Source of the DNA: Haliclona indistincta
Lineage: Eukaryota > Porifera > Demospongiae > Haplosclerida > Chalinidae
DNA length: 64,000 nt
Direction: 5' to 3'
NCBI GenBank assembly: GCA_964017065.1
Contig: OZ024783.1
Span: forward strand, 11,064,885 to 11,128,884
A program made the position numbers and the translations under genes. Shown here piece by piece: positions 30,592-43,201 of the stretch. The notes beneath the pieces were generated by a model. That model was not told the DNA's origin and searched no databases. It saw nothing but the letters and a program-made list of their open reading frames with translations. How positions within the stretch are numbered: position 1 is the stretch's first letter; every line of letters starts with the position of its first letter.

Positions 30592-31578
30592 TTATTCAAT
30601 ATATCCTGAATCTTTAATGTATGACAAGCAATGTTCTTGGCTAACTTCAGCAAATGCCATTGAAATCAGTACACGGGGATTAGCGGTAGATTGAAAAACA
30701 GTATCGTTGAGTTGAATTGAGTGTTTTACTTCTGCAAATACCTCCTCCACTGGATTCAGATCTGGACTGTATGGTGGCAAAAACAGAACCAAAGCACCCA
30801 CTCCTCTTATTGTAGACTCAATCTCCTCAACATGATGAATCGATGCATTATCCATTATCACAACAGACTTGGGATTTGCACCATTGAATGGCATCAACAG
30901 TGGTAGTAAGCTGCGCCGTACATAGTTCAAAAACTCATCGCCATTAACATTGCCCTCAGTTAAGTACACATCCTCTAGCCCACCATCAAGTGACATCGCA
31001 GCTATAGTAGTGTACCGTTTCCCCCAAGACTTGAATGTAAAGCTTCTAGGTGTCATGCCTCGAAGACCATATCCATACTGGCGAACTGCATTACGTCGAT
31101 CACATCCAGTTTCGTCCAGCCAGATGAACATAGAAGGGTCATACACAGATACTTCAGCCATAAACGCCTGCCTAGCATTGTCACTTCTTTGCAGAGGTAG
31201 ATGCTTGATCTTCTGGTAAGTGAACCCTAACCTATGCAGTGTACGACAGATTGTGGAAGTGTCGACTTGAATTCCACTAACTTGGAGCATTGTCTGTATT
31301 TCATGCAGACATACACCAGGCTTATTTAACACAGCTTGAACGATCAAAGCCTCCTCTCAATCAGTCAGCATCCTAGCAGGCCCGTTCTTCCTAACAAACT
31401 GAGCGACGTCTCCGGTAACTTTGTAGCGTTCTACATATCTCTGTACAGTCCGCTCGCTAACGAAGGTAAGAGAGGCTATGTCTGCAGCTTTCAGTCCCAG
31501 TATTTGACTCATGTAAACAATGCGCCAGCGTAGATCATCGGAGTATGCCTTGCCGATCGTCACCATTGCCGAGATCAT
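30592..31578 (-). pseudogene. Tc1/mariner-like transposase, one stop
   Basis: Minus-strand frame from a Met at 31578 or 31566 to 30592, about 325-329 codons, the usual length. N-terminal helix-turn-helix (YSDDLRWRIVYMSQILG, SERTVQRYVERY), then GPARMLTD, a TGA at 31359-31357 and then EEALIVQAVL in the same frame. DDE catalytic core: Asp in MFIWLDETGCD, Asp in VVIMDNASIHH, Glu in SPDLNPVEEVF, with 34 residues between the last two (DD34E). It cuts and pastes at TA sites. I did not find clear terminal inverted repeats. One nonsense codon makes this copy probably inactive. Confidence 0.85.
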
Positions 31579-31789
31579 AGTGAACGTGATGTAATAATAT
31601 GACCTGACACTCGCGTTGCTCGACAATAAACTCGTGTAAAATTCCAATTGATGCGCTCTTAGACTATACGTCGCCGACAGGTGACTTGCAATTATCTGTA
31701 TGCTCTTTAGATTTGGATTGTGCGTCCACAATATTAGCCAAAGGCCCAAAGCTACTAAGAAAATAATCTGGAGAAAATATTTCACACGA

Positions 31790-33410
31790 GTTAGTGGAGT
31801 ATCACTGCTATTGGATCCGACTTTGTATGATCCATTAGCTCCAGTAGCTTCACATCTTCCGACACTATTGGGATAGCTCCACTTCAGCTATGTTCTCGTG
31901 AACATAGTTAGTTTTGACTCTTCAAAGGATCCTTAGGAGTATTGGAGTATTGCACAGATTCGATTTCACCTTAATAAAACCGATAAGAATAGCTTTGTCT
32001 AGAATGACGACGAGGCATTGTTACTCACAAGTACAAGGTAAAGTGTTTGACAAAGAAGAGTCAGTCAAATTAACAATCTAGCTTTTCGAGAATTTAAGCT
32101 TCGACGTCTGTAAATTTGAAGAGACTGGTCATACCAACAACTAAGCCAGAACAACACCATCCTAATCAGTGTAGCAAAATTAGAAGACATAATAAGTTGA
32201 AAGATAACTAGACAGATATCACTCGAATTTCTAAATCAAACACACAACATTTAAAATAACAATGTTACAGACAGATATCGCTCCAATTTCTACATCAGAC
32301 AAAACCCAACAATGTAACAATGTTCAGATCTATCTATTGGAGGCTTCAGAATTGTTACTATCTCTCATGGCTAGGAACAGTGCTCTGAGCATCAGTAGCA
32401 TCTCCTCAACTACACAAGATAACAACACTCACTTTAATATTGAAACATTTTAATGTTCTTACTCTCTTCCATAGAAATATCTACTCCCACACGCACCACG
32501 ATAATGACAAACTGAGCCATAGCTACAAACACAGATTAAACAGGCTGCTTTTGTTCTTGTCAACAAACTTTTAACACCTACACTGACTGAAGCTTGCTTC
32601 CAGAACTTTCTACAAATATTATACAATCGTCTGAAGTTTCACTTGAAGCTACAATGTTTTGATGTTGATTTGAGCGAAATTTCTGTCAATGTCACTAGTC
32701 CATAATAGCTTGTCATTACACAATCATTACTATGTAGATTTGTAAAAACTATGGCTGCAACACCAAAGAGTCATAGTCGCTAAAATTCCACAAGCAGCAT
32801 AATTTTATGTGAACAGCTAAGTTCATATTTTGAGTGCACACATGACCACACCTACATACATTTTAAACAAACTTGGTAATAAGCTTAATTTTAGAGTTTT
32901 AGCCTGCAACCTCAATACTGATGTCACTACTTTCCAAATTTGACAAAGAAACCAATAGCCCAGCACAGTGTCGCGTTACAAATATCAAACGGGTAAAAGG
33001 AAGACACCCTCTTCTGAAGTTCATCAGATATCAGCCATTCTAATTCAATGTAGAGACAAGAACGTCAGGATTTGCCGTTAAAATTTCATGAACACAGCTA
33101 AAACGAAATAGAATCATCCAACAATCAGCGAAGAAGCTGCAACTGCGGTACCAACAAAATTTCGACGATTCGATTTTCAAACGTATTGTTTTTATTTTCC
33201 TAAGTCATCAACACGTGAAGTTATGAATCCAACTAAAGTTTGAAGCCAGTATAGAGAACATTCATATATTTTATGGCATTGACACAGGAATTAGACAGAA
33301 AATATGCTCCCAGAACAAGCGTGTGTTTAAACAAGTGAGTATTTAAGGTAGCACATGGTTGTGAAGTGTCATTCTAGGTATTGTGTACTCACGTCAATTG
33401 ATCAATCACC
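31790..33410. other. Non-coding part of copy 1
   Basis: 31790-32096 is absent from copy 2. 32097-32790 is shared. 32790-33410 is particular to this copy. Short repeats such as cagacagatatc and acaatgttcagatc recur. No gene is supported. Confidence 0.4.
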
Positions 33411-33915
33411 TTGAAAATGTCTACGACTACGACTTCAACTTCCAGCACCACAACTAAAACCATTTCCGGTGGTGGTGGAGGTACTACTTCTACCGGCTCC
33501 ACGCTTGATCATGTCAGCGTGTCAGCCGATCAGTTCGCCCAGTTGATGGCAGACATCAACGGGACACAGACGCAGCTGGATGACAAACTCGCCGAGTTTA
33601 GAGACCAGATAGCCGATAGCCAGGAACGAGCAGCCACCTCGGCTGCTAGGAAAGTACAAGCGACACAAGACATGTTTTCAAGAAGAAGAGTCACGAGGAA
33701 CAACACAAAGCTAACGCTACTATCGACGAAGCCGTACACGACGCTGAAATCGAGCTAGATGCTGTTTCTGCTAACCCCGCTGCAACCTCTGCAGTGAAGA
33801 AGGCAAAGGACGTCCTCCTCAGAGGTAGGAAGCTGCTGGCGGAGTGCCAAAAGCTTATAAAGATAGCGACCGCTCCGACCTCGGCTGGGCTGTGGTCTCA
33901 GACTAATTGTATCCT
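33411..33915 (+). pseudogene. Degraded coiled-coil ORF, gag-like
   Basis: ATG near 33417 opens a Ser/Thr/Gly-rich head, then a helical part (SADQFAQLMADINGTQTQLD, LAEFRDQIADSQ). A 1-base frame change near 33673 leads into a second frame with EEQHKANATIDEA, ELDAVSAN and LLRGRKLLAE. A second change near 33870 leads into a third frame with DRSDLGWAVVSD and a stop. This resembles the multi-copy proteins with a QKLIKIADRS-like motif that I recall from cnidarian and sponge transposable elements. Two frame changes make it a pseudogene here. Confidence 0.55.
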
Positions 33916-34852
33916 AAGTCGGAATGAAATGTTGAGTGGGTGCACAGCAGCCCTTATACACAAGTATGTGGTGTCATAACGAGGGGTGTGATGCATGTAG
34001 CATGTCTGGGAGATGAATATTCTGTATACTTATCTACCCTTAGTAAATTGGATCACATTTTGACTATTAGCTGTTAGCTATTTTATGTGCTCCTTGCATT
34101 CGTGCATAATTATAAAAACAAAAATAATATTAAAATATCCTTTGTCCAGATAGTCTTTTAGAGATTAATGAAGTCGTTCGGTTGAAGGAGGAATCACTAG
34201 TCATAGCACTTTTACCACCCACATTTCAAGTAGATGTCTCAAAGAGCACTTTGGACAATTAGGAAAGAAACTGCCGACTGAATATTCAATTGTTATTAGG
34301 ATAATAAATGTGCAGTCAAGTTTCCACAATGCAGTTCTAATGAGAGAAACCCCTACTTCAAAAACTGAATCTTTGTTTGGCGTGAGAGAATATTATGCAT
34401 CTACATCTTTCCATTGTATGTCACCCAAAGCACATAGAGGATTTCCAGCATCTATAAAGCTCTGGTGTACATGGGGCTCTTTGTGAACTTCATAAGACAT
34501 ACCAGGAGCGCATAAGGGGAAGGAGCATTGAGCCACGATTTATCCAATGACTTTCACTACAGCTAGGTGATTGGTATGGAGGGTCTTCTATAGTTGACTT
34601 CAACTGATTTGCAGTTTTGCTGAAACAGTAGAAGACCTTATGGGTCATACCGTGTCATAATTTGTCTGTTATTGGTCAGTAACTAGGCAACAACATACCT
34701 TCACACCTCAGTGTGCAGCCTGTGAATTTATATTTTGGGCATTTATTGCAATTTTAGTAGCTAGTACAATATCATTTCATTCATGAGAATCGCTTTTTGT
34801 TATCCAATGTAATAAAATGTGACTATGCACAGAATTATAAATGTAGTTAAAC
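33916..34852. other. Non-coding spacer
   Basis: Short frames lack family features. About 34590-34850 belongs to the duplicated blocks. Nothing else is identified. Confidence 0.35.
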
Positions 34853-35150
34853 CATAGTATGAATAATTCTCTTTGATGTAACGACCGTTAATGAGGGTTA
34901 CAAATCGTGTACAGCCCGCACGCGTTTCAAGATGGCCGCCGCGTTCGAGAATCCACAAACAAACGGCACTCGGGCTGCCCTGCGGTCTTCCTGCGATGCA
35001 AGGTAGCCAGCTAGACGTTAGGCAAGCAGCGCACTATGGTTTAAAGTAGTTATATACCTCACAGTCAGTGTTTAAGCATTTAAAGCCCTTGGGCTACGCC
35101 CGCGGGCTTTAAATTGCTTAAACACCTCCTGATCGGTATATAACTACTAT
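34853..35150. mobile_element. Inserted hairpin element, copy 1 only
   Basis: About 300 bp, GC-richer than its surroundings, interrupts the duplicated sequence; copy 2 is continuous at about 44133-44140. Its right half holds an inverted pair: gtagttatatacc, gtttaagcatttaaagccc / gggctttaaattgcttaaac, ggtatataactac. I take it as a MITE-type insertion; exact ends and target duplication are unclear. Confidence 0.6.
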
Positions 35151-36637
35151 ATATTAATCATGAATTTTATACTTAAACTGAAAATTCTATGGTGGTCCGT
35201 CAAGATCTGTATTCCACTATTATCTACTTACTAGTGTATCAAATTTGGCACTTTAATCACAAAATGCACGATTGTTCTGCTATGTGGTCCAACTACTATA
35301 AGCATTGTTGTTATTCACACCAAAATACTTGTAAAGACACCTAGCCATACATCTATCATTGTCAGATAAAGTGAGTATGTGCTAAACTGATTCACAAAAA
35401 CTAAGGTTTTGACAACAATGGACATCACAGGCTCACAACATTCCTTCAACTACAAAGAAGAACACAACACAACAAGTCAACAACACGAGTAAAGTGAAGG
35501 AACGAGGACACGTGCAGCAACCACACAACACTGATTGCTTCACTGTATTGACAGCACTGCGTACAATCATTTTCAAAGAATTCTCAACACAATCACACTA
35601 CTATAACACACCAAGACAAGTTGTTAGCCTTTGCTTGCGAACCAAAATTGTCAACACGAGTACATGCACGTACGCAGAAACATTTTCTATTTTATGCTAC
35701 ATATAAAACTAGGTGATCGACGTGCAGTAGTAATGCGAGAAAATGATGTAAATCAGTCGCCGTAAGTGCTAGTTTCACACTACGTTTTATCGATGAAAAA
35801 CGTGTACTATTTAAAGATGAACATGAGTCACATGACGCGCTATCTTGCTGATAAATAGCTCACGTGAAATAGTTTATGCATTGCACAATACAAATAGTGT
35901 GTCTTACCGTAGCTTGGAGCAGACCTCATAACACGCATAGAATAATTATTTACTAATGAACTTACATAATATTATATACCAAAGATACATTAGTAACTTA
36001 TTATCAACTACATAAGCATTTGTATTCCACATAGTCAGTACAGTAAGATTATACGAATACTATGCATTCATACTTTAGTATTATCATTTTCTACTAAGCA
36101 ATACATTGCTTAACTAAGTACCTTTTCGTCTCTATTTGAACTTTGTGAAGTTGAGAGAGAAGAGCAGGATACGATGAGAGAGATAGAGAGTTCGGCCAAT
36201 TCAGTAAGAGATGACCAGCCAACTGCAGCCTATGAGGAGGACAGAGCAATAAGTATTATTTGAACACTATTATTGTAGTACCATGTCATAATAGATGGGT
36301 TAGTTGTGTTGGTCGACAGTAGATCAACAAGTGAAGACCAGTTTGTGTCCAGTCTGCGTCTTTTAGCTGAGAAAAAGATAAAACAATAAAAAAATCAAAG
36401 ATAAAAAAATAGCACAATATCAACAATACACATACAATAATATAAAAAATAGAAACTGGACGATTATTGTTGAAAGCTACTCTGCTTGGACTTGGAGCAG
36501 TTTGATTAATATAGCAATAGCTAACCAAACAGTATTCACGCATCTTGTACTTGTACTCGCATGTAGCTCCAATGTAAACACAAGCTGCAAGACCATGTAG
36601 TGGTGGTCTCTACAATGCGGCCTTCTTGTAGCTGGAA
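35151..36637. other. Duplicated non-coding block
   Basis: Matches 44140-45660. A short stretch at about 36172-36260 keeps a similar small open frame in both copies (IESSANS / TESSAIS, DDQPTAAY), perhaps a TE exon remnant. No other gene. Confidence 0.4.
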
Positions 36638-36646
36638 TTGCTCGGG

Positions 36647-37091
36647 TAGTTGGGCGTGGCCAGACCTCTGCGTCTACGGGAGGTCGGGTGTCACGCGTAT
36701 ACAAAAGTTGTTCTGTGACTTGTTACATAGAGCATTTATGAATATTATTAATAAACAATGATTGTCATTAAACTAAGTACAGCTGTTGCCTCGGTTGTGG
36801 AGAGCTCACGAAAACCACTGAAAGAAGATCGCTTAGCAGTGAAGATGGTAGATGTGTTGCTGAAGTATGGAGCAACACGAATCACACACTCTTTCTCAGC
36901 CATTTTATCAGTGTTACTATTTTAAAGGTCATGTGGTGTTGTAAACATGTACAGTTGTAAACAAGCCCTTGTAAAAATTTGAAATACTGCAATCTGATTG
37001 GAGCTGCACGAATTCGTGCAGTGAGAACAACTTTTAGATACGCGTGACACCCGACCTCCCGTAGACGCAGAGGTCGGGCCACGCCCAACTA
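36647..37091. mobile_element. 445-bp deletion derivative of the 46950 transposon
   Basis: Ends TAGTTGGGCGTGGCC and GGCCACGCCCAACTA are inverted repeats of about 54 bp with an internal hairpin. A perfect 9-bp target duplication ttgctcggg flanks it (36638-36646, 37092-37100). The interior keeps pieces of both genes of the big element: gttgctgaagtatggag from the zinc-finger gene and acacgaatcacacactct from the 5' part of the helicase gene, joined after the shared ggag. Copy 2 of the duplication has the unoccupied site at about 45658-45666. Confidence 0.9.
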
Positions 37092-37100
37092 TTGCTCGGG

Positions 37101-37450
37101 GACGTCCACAGCTAGTTTTGGGGGCTTTTAGCACTTGCATTGCACATTCAAAGTGCAAACAACGTCATTGGCATAACTATGACATCATTGCTGGGGCGGT
37201 GGTGGAATTAAGATGGTGACATAGCCAGTAATCACTTGCACAAGTGTGTACTATATTCATAATGGTTTCTGTCACCATTAGTACAAATAATGAAAAGGTC
37301 AGAGTTAGTACAACTGCAACAATCGGGTCATCATACAAGGAGCAGTTCTTAGTTTGCTGCTCTGCTGACGTAACATTGTGAGGGGCGAGCCTGAGCGAGA
37401 AATGCTATAAATTTACATCTGAAATAGATCACCTCAAAATTTGGCGACTG
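37101..37450. other. Duplicated spacer before small ORF
   Basis: Shared with 45664-46016. A TE promoter or leader is possible; no gene is seen. Confidence 0.35.
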
Positions 37451-37786
37451 GTGAAGGGTATATGTGTACATGGCATCCCTCAGCTTGTCTCACCAATAAA
37501 AGGAAAGCAAGTGCGTTATTTTGATGCAAGGCTGAATGATGGCAAGAAAGTGAGACGTGTTGTGTCGTTTGATGGTGAGCTACAACCATTAATGAAAAAG
37601 GCAGAAGAGAAGTCCGTTGTAGCCCTTGAGAACAGTAACGTTAAAAACAACACGTTGACATGTCAACTGGAGGTCCATTTGAACAAGTATTCGATGGTGA
37701 GTTGTTCACCACGTACGTTTGAGGTGGGAGAGTGTGCTTTCTTACATGGGCGGAACTACAGTGCAAATCTATGCACACAGAAGTGA
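37451..37786 (+). CDS. Small OB-fold-like TE protein, 111 aa
   Basis: The frame, starting at GTG or a later Met, encodes VHGIPQLVSPIKGKQVRYFD, RRVVSFDGELQPLM, a Lys/Glu stretch, VVALENSNVK, CQLEVHLNKYS and SCSPRTFEV. The alternation of beta-strand-like segments and the motif pattern recall OB-fold single-strand-DNA-binding proteins found in several animal transposons (by memory). The copy at 46017-46310 is nearly the same but stops earlier. A piece of the same frame upstream is not visible, so it may be an exon of a larger gene. Confidence 0.4.
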   Translation: MKGICVHGIPQLVSPIKGKQVRYFDARLNDGKKVRRVVSFDGELQPLMKKAEEKSVVALENSNVKNNTLTCQLEVHLNKYSMVSCSPRTFEVGECAFLHGRNYSANLCTQK

Positions 37787-37893
37787 TGTATTTTCCTGTC
37801 GGTTGACTTAGGAATTAGAAGGGAAATATGCTCCTGAAATTTGTAAGTAAATTACATGGTGTAGCAGGTGACACGTGTCTGTTGTAGTATTTA

Positions 37894-39589
37894 AAACTGC
37901 ACTTTATTCAGAATTTCACAAAGCAACTTCTGCGTGTTACTTTCAACATTCCTACAATTGTCGACATGAAAAGAGTCTGGTGTTACTAAAGAAGCACAAT
38001 TACCATCAGCAACAGCAAAGGCAAACTTAATTTCTTTGTTGCAACCTCCTCTAGCTGATCATGACTCCCAACATATAATCTAAGAGTCTTACAGCAACTT
38101 ACTTCGAGTTTAAGTTAAGTTAGAGTTAAAATTAAATTAAGTTCAAGCAACTTAAGTCAACTTTTTTACAAGGTGTGTCACACACATGAGAGTGGGAGAA
38201 TGCAGCAGCAGCAGCAGCTGTGTTCAGCAAGCTGATAGCAGCTCCTAAGGATGTCATCCAACACAGCAACAAGAAATGAAACTTCATTCGGCCGTTCTTC
38301 AGCCGTTCAAGTACTACAACAAGATTTGTCGAAAGCAACCTATAGTGGTTAGAAAATCGGAAAGAAGGGACCTTAGAAACTTAGAAAATTATTCGGCATG
38401 AGTTCATTATATTTATAGAGTAAGTCAGAGACGTAAGTCTCGAACTATGTCTCTTTCCCTATTTGAGAGAAATTTGCAGAAGTTTATGAGCTCGAATCAA
38501 AGATTCACACATTTGAACGCTACTGAAGACAGCAGCACATTCTTCGCTTAACAATTGACACGCCTTAATTACATTATTGTGGTTATTGCTAATATGGTAG
38601 CCAGGTTCCGAGGCTAGATGAGTAGTGCGCATTGTTCACACTGCAATAGATCATGATTCAATTTTACTATAGGATGGAAGAAGAAACACTTGCTAAATCC
38701 AGATGCTGTTTTAAAGCAAATTCTGCTCTGTGGCTCTCCGCCAGAACCTAGTAATATAGAGTACTGGGCAGCAGTGACTAAAGGACAGTTTTCCACCGAG
38801 AATCCAGCTCCAAGGTTGATTAAAGCAGTATCTACCCAGTGGTACTGCAACAGAGATGGCATTCGAGATGCATACCGCCAGGCAGTGTCTGAGAATGTGC
38901 GATGTGCAACGATTCAGTAAACTGTAGTGAATGCCTGCCATACCTGTATGCATACTCTGCAAATTCACTGATGTCTGCAGTCAAGTCTGCATGACGCAGT
39001 TAACACATTTTATCTTAAGTGAACAGCACTATAATCTTCATATCTTATTCCACTACTCATGTCACTCATTGTCTTGGGGAAAGAAGAGCCCGACCTAGTA
39101 AGGGTCACGACAGAGATGAGTAAACTAAAAGATCAGAAACCATCAGCTGTCCGACATCAACAACTTTTGAGCCTTTCATCAGATGCCTGGTAAGAGAGAC
39201 AGAGTAGGCGTGTCACCATCTGTTATTCAGAAAATATCATCCGAGCGTTTGAAGAGCCAGTACCTTCATGAGGACTTATGCACAGCATTACTCATGCTGT
39301 AGCAGCTGTGAAGATAAACATGTGTATGAAAAGCTGAAATATCATGAACTATATATTATTGCTGTGTTCATTGTGGGCAGTCATTTAGACCCGTCATAAA
39401 CTGAACTAACATTATAATTTATTTAACTCTATGAACACCACTATTATTTTTGACTTTATAAAGAGCAATTAGTCGTGAAACCATTGTCTCTCACAGAGAT
39501 ATCTTGAACCCACTAGCATCAAGATAGCTGAGGCAACTGAGGCTGGTGAGAATCAGCCTCGAATTATTTCACAAGAGCCAAAGGGAATA
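37894..39589. other. Spacer with short TE-like frames
   Basis: A CAG run is at 38200-38220. The frame 38690-38920 (CGSPPEPSNIEYWAAVTKGQ) reads like part of a transposon protein, but I cannot assign it. Otherwise nothing. Confidence 0.35.
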
Positions 39590-40340
39590 GAACCAGAAGA
39601 ATTGGTGGGTGTTTAACATTAAAATCAACGATTCACATCTTTTACGATTTCAGTATTGAACTGACAATATAGCTTGTGCTGCTGAACCAGAGGCTCTGAA
39701 ATGTTTGTTTAGTTACTTAGTGAAATGCAAAGAGGATGACAAGGAAAAGAAATTGTTACCAGGCACCCTAACTAGAACTGCATTGTATTGAGCTAAAGTA
39801 GATACGCTTTGAAGCAGGGCTGCCCAATGAACATGAGGCTGCAACACTGCTAAGCTTAAAGGGTAATTATTTATCTATTATTAGTTCCAGTAAGCGGAGA
39901 TGGCAACTACCTATTTAGAGCTGTCAGCTGTCTCTTATTTCAAAATGAAAATCAACACGACAGTGTTCCAAGAGATTAAATGAGAAAACTGATAAAAAGA
40001 AACGATGAGAAAGCATTTCGCTTGACTACTAGTTCCGCTCACCTGCTTTAAGCTTATCCAAGTCATCCGGAGCTACCTTCAAAATCACAAGGATCCCCGT
40101 TGCCATCAAGATTATAACCCGGAAAAAATGAAAGAGAAAAACCTTGATTACAAAGCAGACATTCGCTTGGCTGAGCCGATTCAAGAAGATTTTAGCGGCC
40201 ATGCAAAAAAAACACCATCACCTCTATCTCCATCTTGAGGTAAAATTGTAAAATGTTTTCACACAGTCTGTGATGGCTGCTATGAGGAAGATTAACCCTG
40301 GAAGAAGCAGTGAAGAAATTGAACTAGCTTTTGACCACAT
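39590..40340 (+). mobile_element. Retroelement remnant with dead OTU motif
   Basis: This segment is repeated in pieces at 52740-52990, 53520-53720 and 54030-54560. It encodes an OTU-type cysteine protease start (VPVSGDGN-Y-LFRAVS, 39887-39930), in which the expected catalytic Cys codon is TAC (39908-39910). The related copy at 54293-54295 keeps TGC. The frame breaks soon after. OTU domains occur in several animal retroelements and Helitrons; which one this is cannot be told. Confidence 0.6.
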
Positions 40341-40359
40341 GGTCTCCTTTAATTAATAC

Positions 40360-41215
40360 TAGGAGTTACGAATACGCATGAATGCCTCGCGCTGAGTTTA
40401 TTAAGTAGTTAGATCTATAATTGACCAGCTGGCCTGAGGGCTCGACAGCAGACGGCCAGCAGGTACAGATACAGCAAGCTAGCTTCCTGTTTTCGGCCTC
40501 GTGTCAGGCGACCTAAGAGTCAATACGTATTGTCTATAGTATTGCTGATGGCGTGCCTTGCTTCTTTTGTGGCGGCGTTAGACTCAGGCCGCGGCTCTCT
40601 GTTTTCTCTTCCTGAGTCGAGCTAGCCACTTGGCTCTGTCAGGAGTAGACTCTGGGATCTGATACGCCATGGTCTCAACCCACCGTCAAGTTCTTATCTC
40701 ATACCGGGTCCCGTGACCCCGCAGTATAATACGTAGTATGAGCCTTCGCCGTAACCCTGATTAGCATTCCTAAGCGTGACATCTAAATATACATTACAAA
40801 CATATTAACATTACTGAGAAAACGCACGACGCTCTAGTCCCCCGCACACCGTCGCGATTATTTGCCTCGCGCTAAGGCGCTCGGCAATTATACTTATAGA
40901 CCCCAAATCAACCGCTTTCCTACTGCACTGTCAGTTGCAATCTATTTGGGGAACGCTGTCCCTATCAAGGGCTCCTGGGGCTTCTAATCCCACTTTTGTT
41001 GAACTCCATGAAATCCATGAAAAGAAGAAGGGCCCCACTGACCAATAGGGGGAGGAAGGAGGCTGCTCAAAGGAGAGCCGAGGCTAGGAGACTAGCTGCG
41101 GCGGCAGTTACTGATCTAGATGATCGGGAGGACACTAGGCTTAAGCCCTTTCCCAGGCCTCAAAAACACAAAGAACAGAGCACACCTCCAGAACTAAATA
41201 TCAATTAATATCTAA
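40360..41215. mobile_element. GC-richer insertion, possible LTR remnant
   Basis: Relative to the related sequence at 54540-54610, this copy has about 900 extra bp between ttttgaccacatgg and aatgaaatcgatcagcaatg. The insert is GC-richer and begins near gttacgaatacgcatgaatg. Its last part encodes a short basic frame (40996-41208, RRRAPLTNRGRKEAAQRRAE). It might be a solo LTR plus leader of a Gypsy-type element, but I could not show matching ends. Confidence 0.35.
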
Positions 41216-41319
41216 CAGACCAATACTTTTTAAGCACAACACAAAGACACTCAGCTGAAGGTAATCCTGGTGGTGGTGTGGTGCGAGATCATCTATTTTG
41301 CAGTTATTATAAAATATAT

Positions 41320-41525
41320 AAAAATGAAATCGATCAGCAATGTTGATTCGTACAATAGTAGTTACAATAGCAATGTTGAATGATCTCATGGTGACATTGA
41401 CCTTTTATTAAAGGTCAATGACTGTGTGAAAATTACATACACAGGTTTAGGCAGAGGCAAAACTCTGTCTGAAAGAGATGAATGGAAAGAAAAGTCGAAG
41501 CGTGAATCTGTAGGACTCTGATTAT
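41320..41525 (+). mobile_element. Retroelement remnant, shared with 54600-54780
   Basis: Both copies contain aatgaaatcgatcagcaatg, the palindrome ttgaccttttattaaaggtcaa and a frame reading GRGKTLSERD(E/M)WKEKSK. Only fragments remain. Confidence 0.6.
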
Positions 41526-42347
41526 TTATTCATGTTTATTTATTCACTTTCATTATTATTAATCAGAACTGATCACGTGATGAACCTCATGGTGTGTTTT
41601 TGATGTTGAATGAGAACAAGTTATTTTGTAGCGAGATCATATTAAGAGGGATTAGCGCTACAATTGGCGACCTTGCCAGGATTGGATGTCTTTGCGTGAA
41701 CTGAAAGAACTAGAACTAGTTAACATCGTCGATAATAGACTGCGTGATCGTCCTGATCGTCTGGGAAAGCAGCTCTCGAGTTCACCACTTACGCTGGCGG
41801 AGTCTTCAGAAGAATCTACTCGTGTCCTACTAGTGTGGCGCAGATGTCGTCAGGAGAGAGCGATGGGTTATCTGTGGAAGGACTGCAAGCTGAACTCTTA
41901 ACTCTTTAGGGCCTAATTAATTATTCATTTCAGGTGACTAATGCGCAATGCCGGTATTAGCTATCATTTGGCAAACTCTTCGTCCACAAGGGAGACTCTC
42001 AGTCCACAGGAGAGACTCTCCGTCCACAGAGGATGTAAAGAGAGGAAGAGAGGTTGCGCATGGAATTTAGGGAGAGACTGAAGCAATGAAGACGAAACAA
42101 TTGGATGACAGAGAAGAGGAAATAGAAAGAGAAAGAGCGAAATGGAAAGAGACAGAGAGCTAATGCAAAGAGAGAGAGCAAGTGGAGAGTAGAAATCAAG
42201 GCAGGGAAGACGAAGAAGATTCTGATTTAAAGGAAAAAGTGAACAAGTTGGTAAAAATAGAGGAGGAACGATCAAAAGTGAATTGACTTTCCATTTAATT
42301 TTTTAATGCAGGATATTAGATTTGTTCTTCGACTAATGTTGTTATAC
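41526..42347. other. Spacer, purine-rich stretch
   Basis: 41980-42280 is very A/G-rich with gag and aga repeats; two copies of gagagactctc(a/c)gtccacag lie at 41990-42040. The frame at 41686-41901 has no known domain. Confidence 0.35.
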
Positions 42348-43201
42348 TCTTTTAGATTCGGATTGTGCGTCCACAATATTAGCCAAAGGCCCAAAGCTAC
42401 TAAGAAGATAATCTATAAAATATTTCACACGAGCAAGTATCGACGTCTGTAAATTTGGAGAGACTGGTCAGACAAACAACTAAGCCAGAACAACACCATC
42501 CTGATTGGTGTAGCAAAATTAGAAGACATAATTATATATAACTACAAAATATAACTACAAAGACAGATATCATTCATATTTCTACATCAAACACAAAACA
42601 TAATGTAACAGACAGATATCACTACAATTTCTTCATCAGACACAACCCAACATTGTAACAATGTTCAGATCTATCTATTGTTGCTTTGTATGCCTTCAGA
42701 ATTGTTACAATCTCTCATGACTATGAACAGTGCCCTGAGCATCAGTAGCATCTCCTCGACTACACAAGATAACAACACTCACTTTAATATTGATACATTT
42801 TATAGCTCTTACTCTCTGCCATGGAAATATCTACTCCCACACGCACCACAATAATGACAAACTGAGCCATAGCCTCGAACACAGATTAAACAGGCAGATT
42901 TTGTTCTTGTCGACAAACTTTTAACACCTACACTGACTGAAGCTTGCTTCCAGAACTTTCTACAAATATTATACAATCATCTGAATTTTCACTTGAAGCT
43001 ACAATGTTTTGATGATGATTTGAGCGAAATTTCTGTCAATGTCACTAGTCCATAATAGCTTGTCTTTATACAATCATTACTGAGTTGATTTGTAAAAACT
43101 ATGGCTGCGACACCAAAGAGTCTTAAATAGTTGCTAAAATTCCACATAATAATATTTGCAATGTATTTTATTGAACAGCAAGTTCGTCTATTCAGTGTCG
43201 T

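Larger units (their letters stand above)
31701..37893. repeat. Segmental duplication, copy 1
   Basis: Blocks 31701-31790, about 32097-32790, 34590-34850, 35150-36640 and 37101-37893 match, in the same order and orientation, 42348-42433, 42440-43136, 43880-44133, 44140-45660 and 45664-46457, with scattered substitutions. Differences between copies are mainly insertions, several of which are mobile elements (34853-35150 and 36647-37091 in this copy). Confidence 0.85.

Noticed and set aside
30540..31720. Terminal inverted repeats of the Tc1-like element
   Set aside because: I looked on both sides of the transposase frame and found no convincing inverted match.
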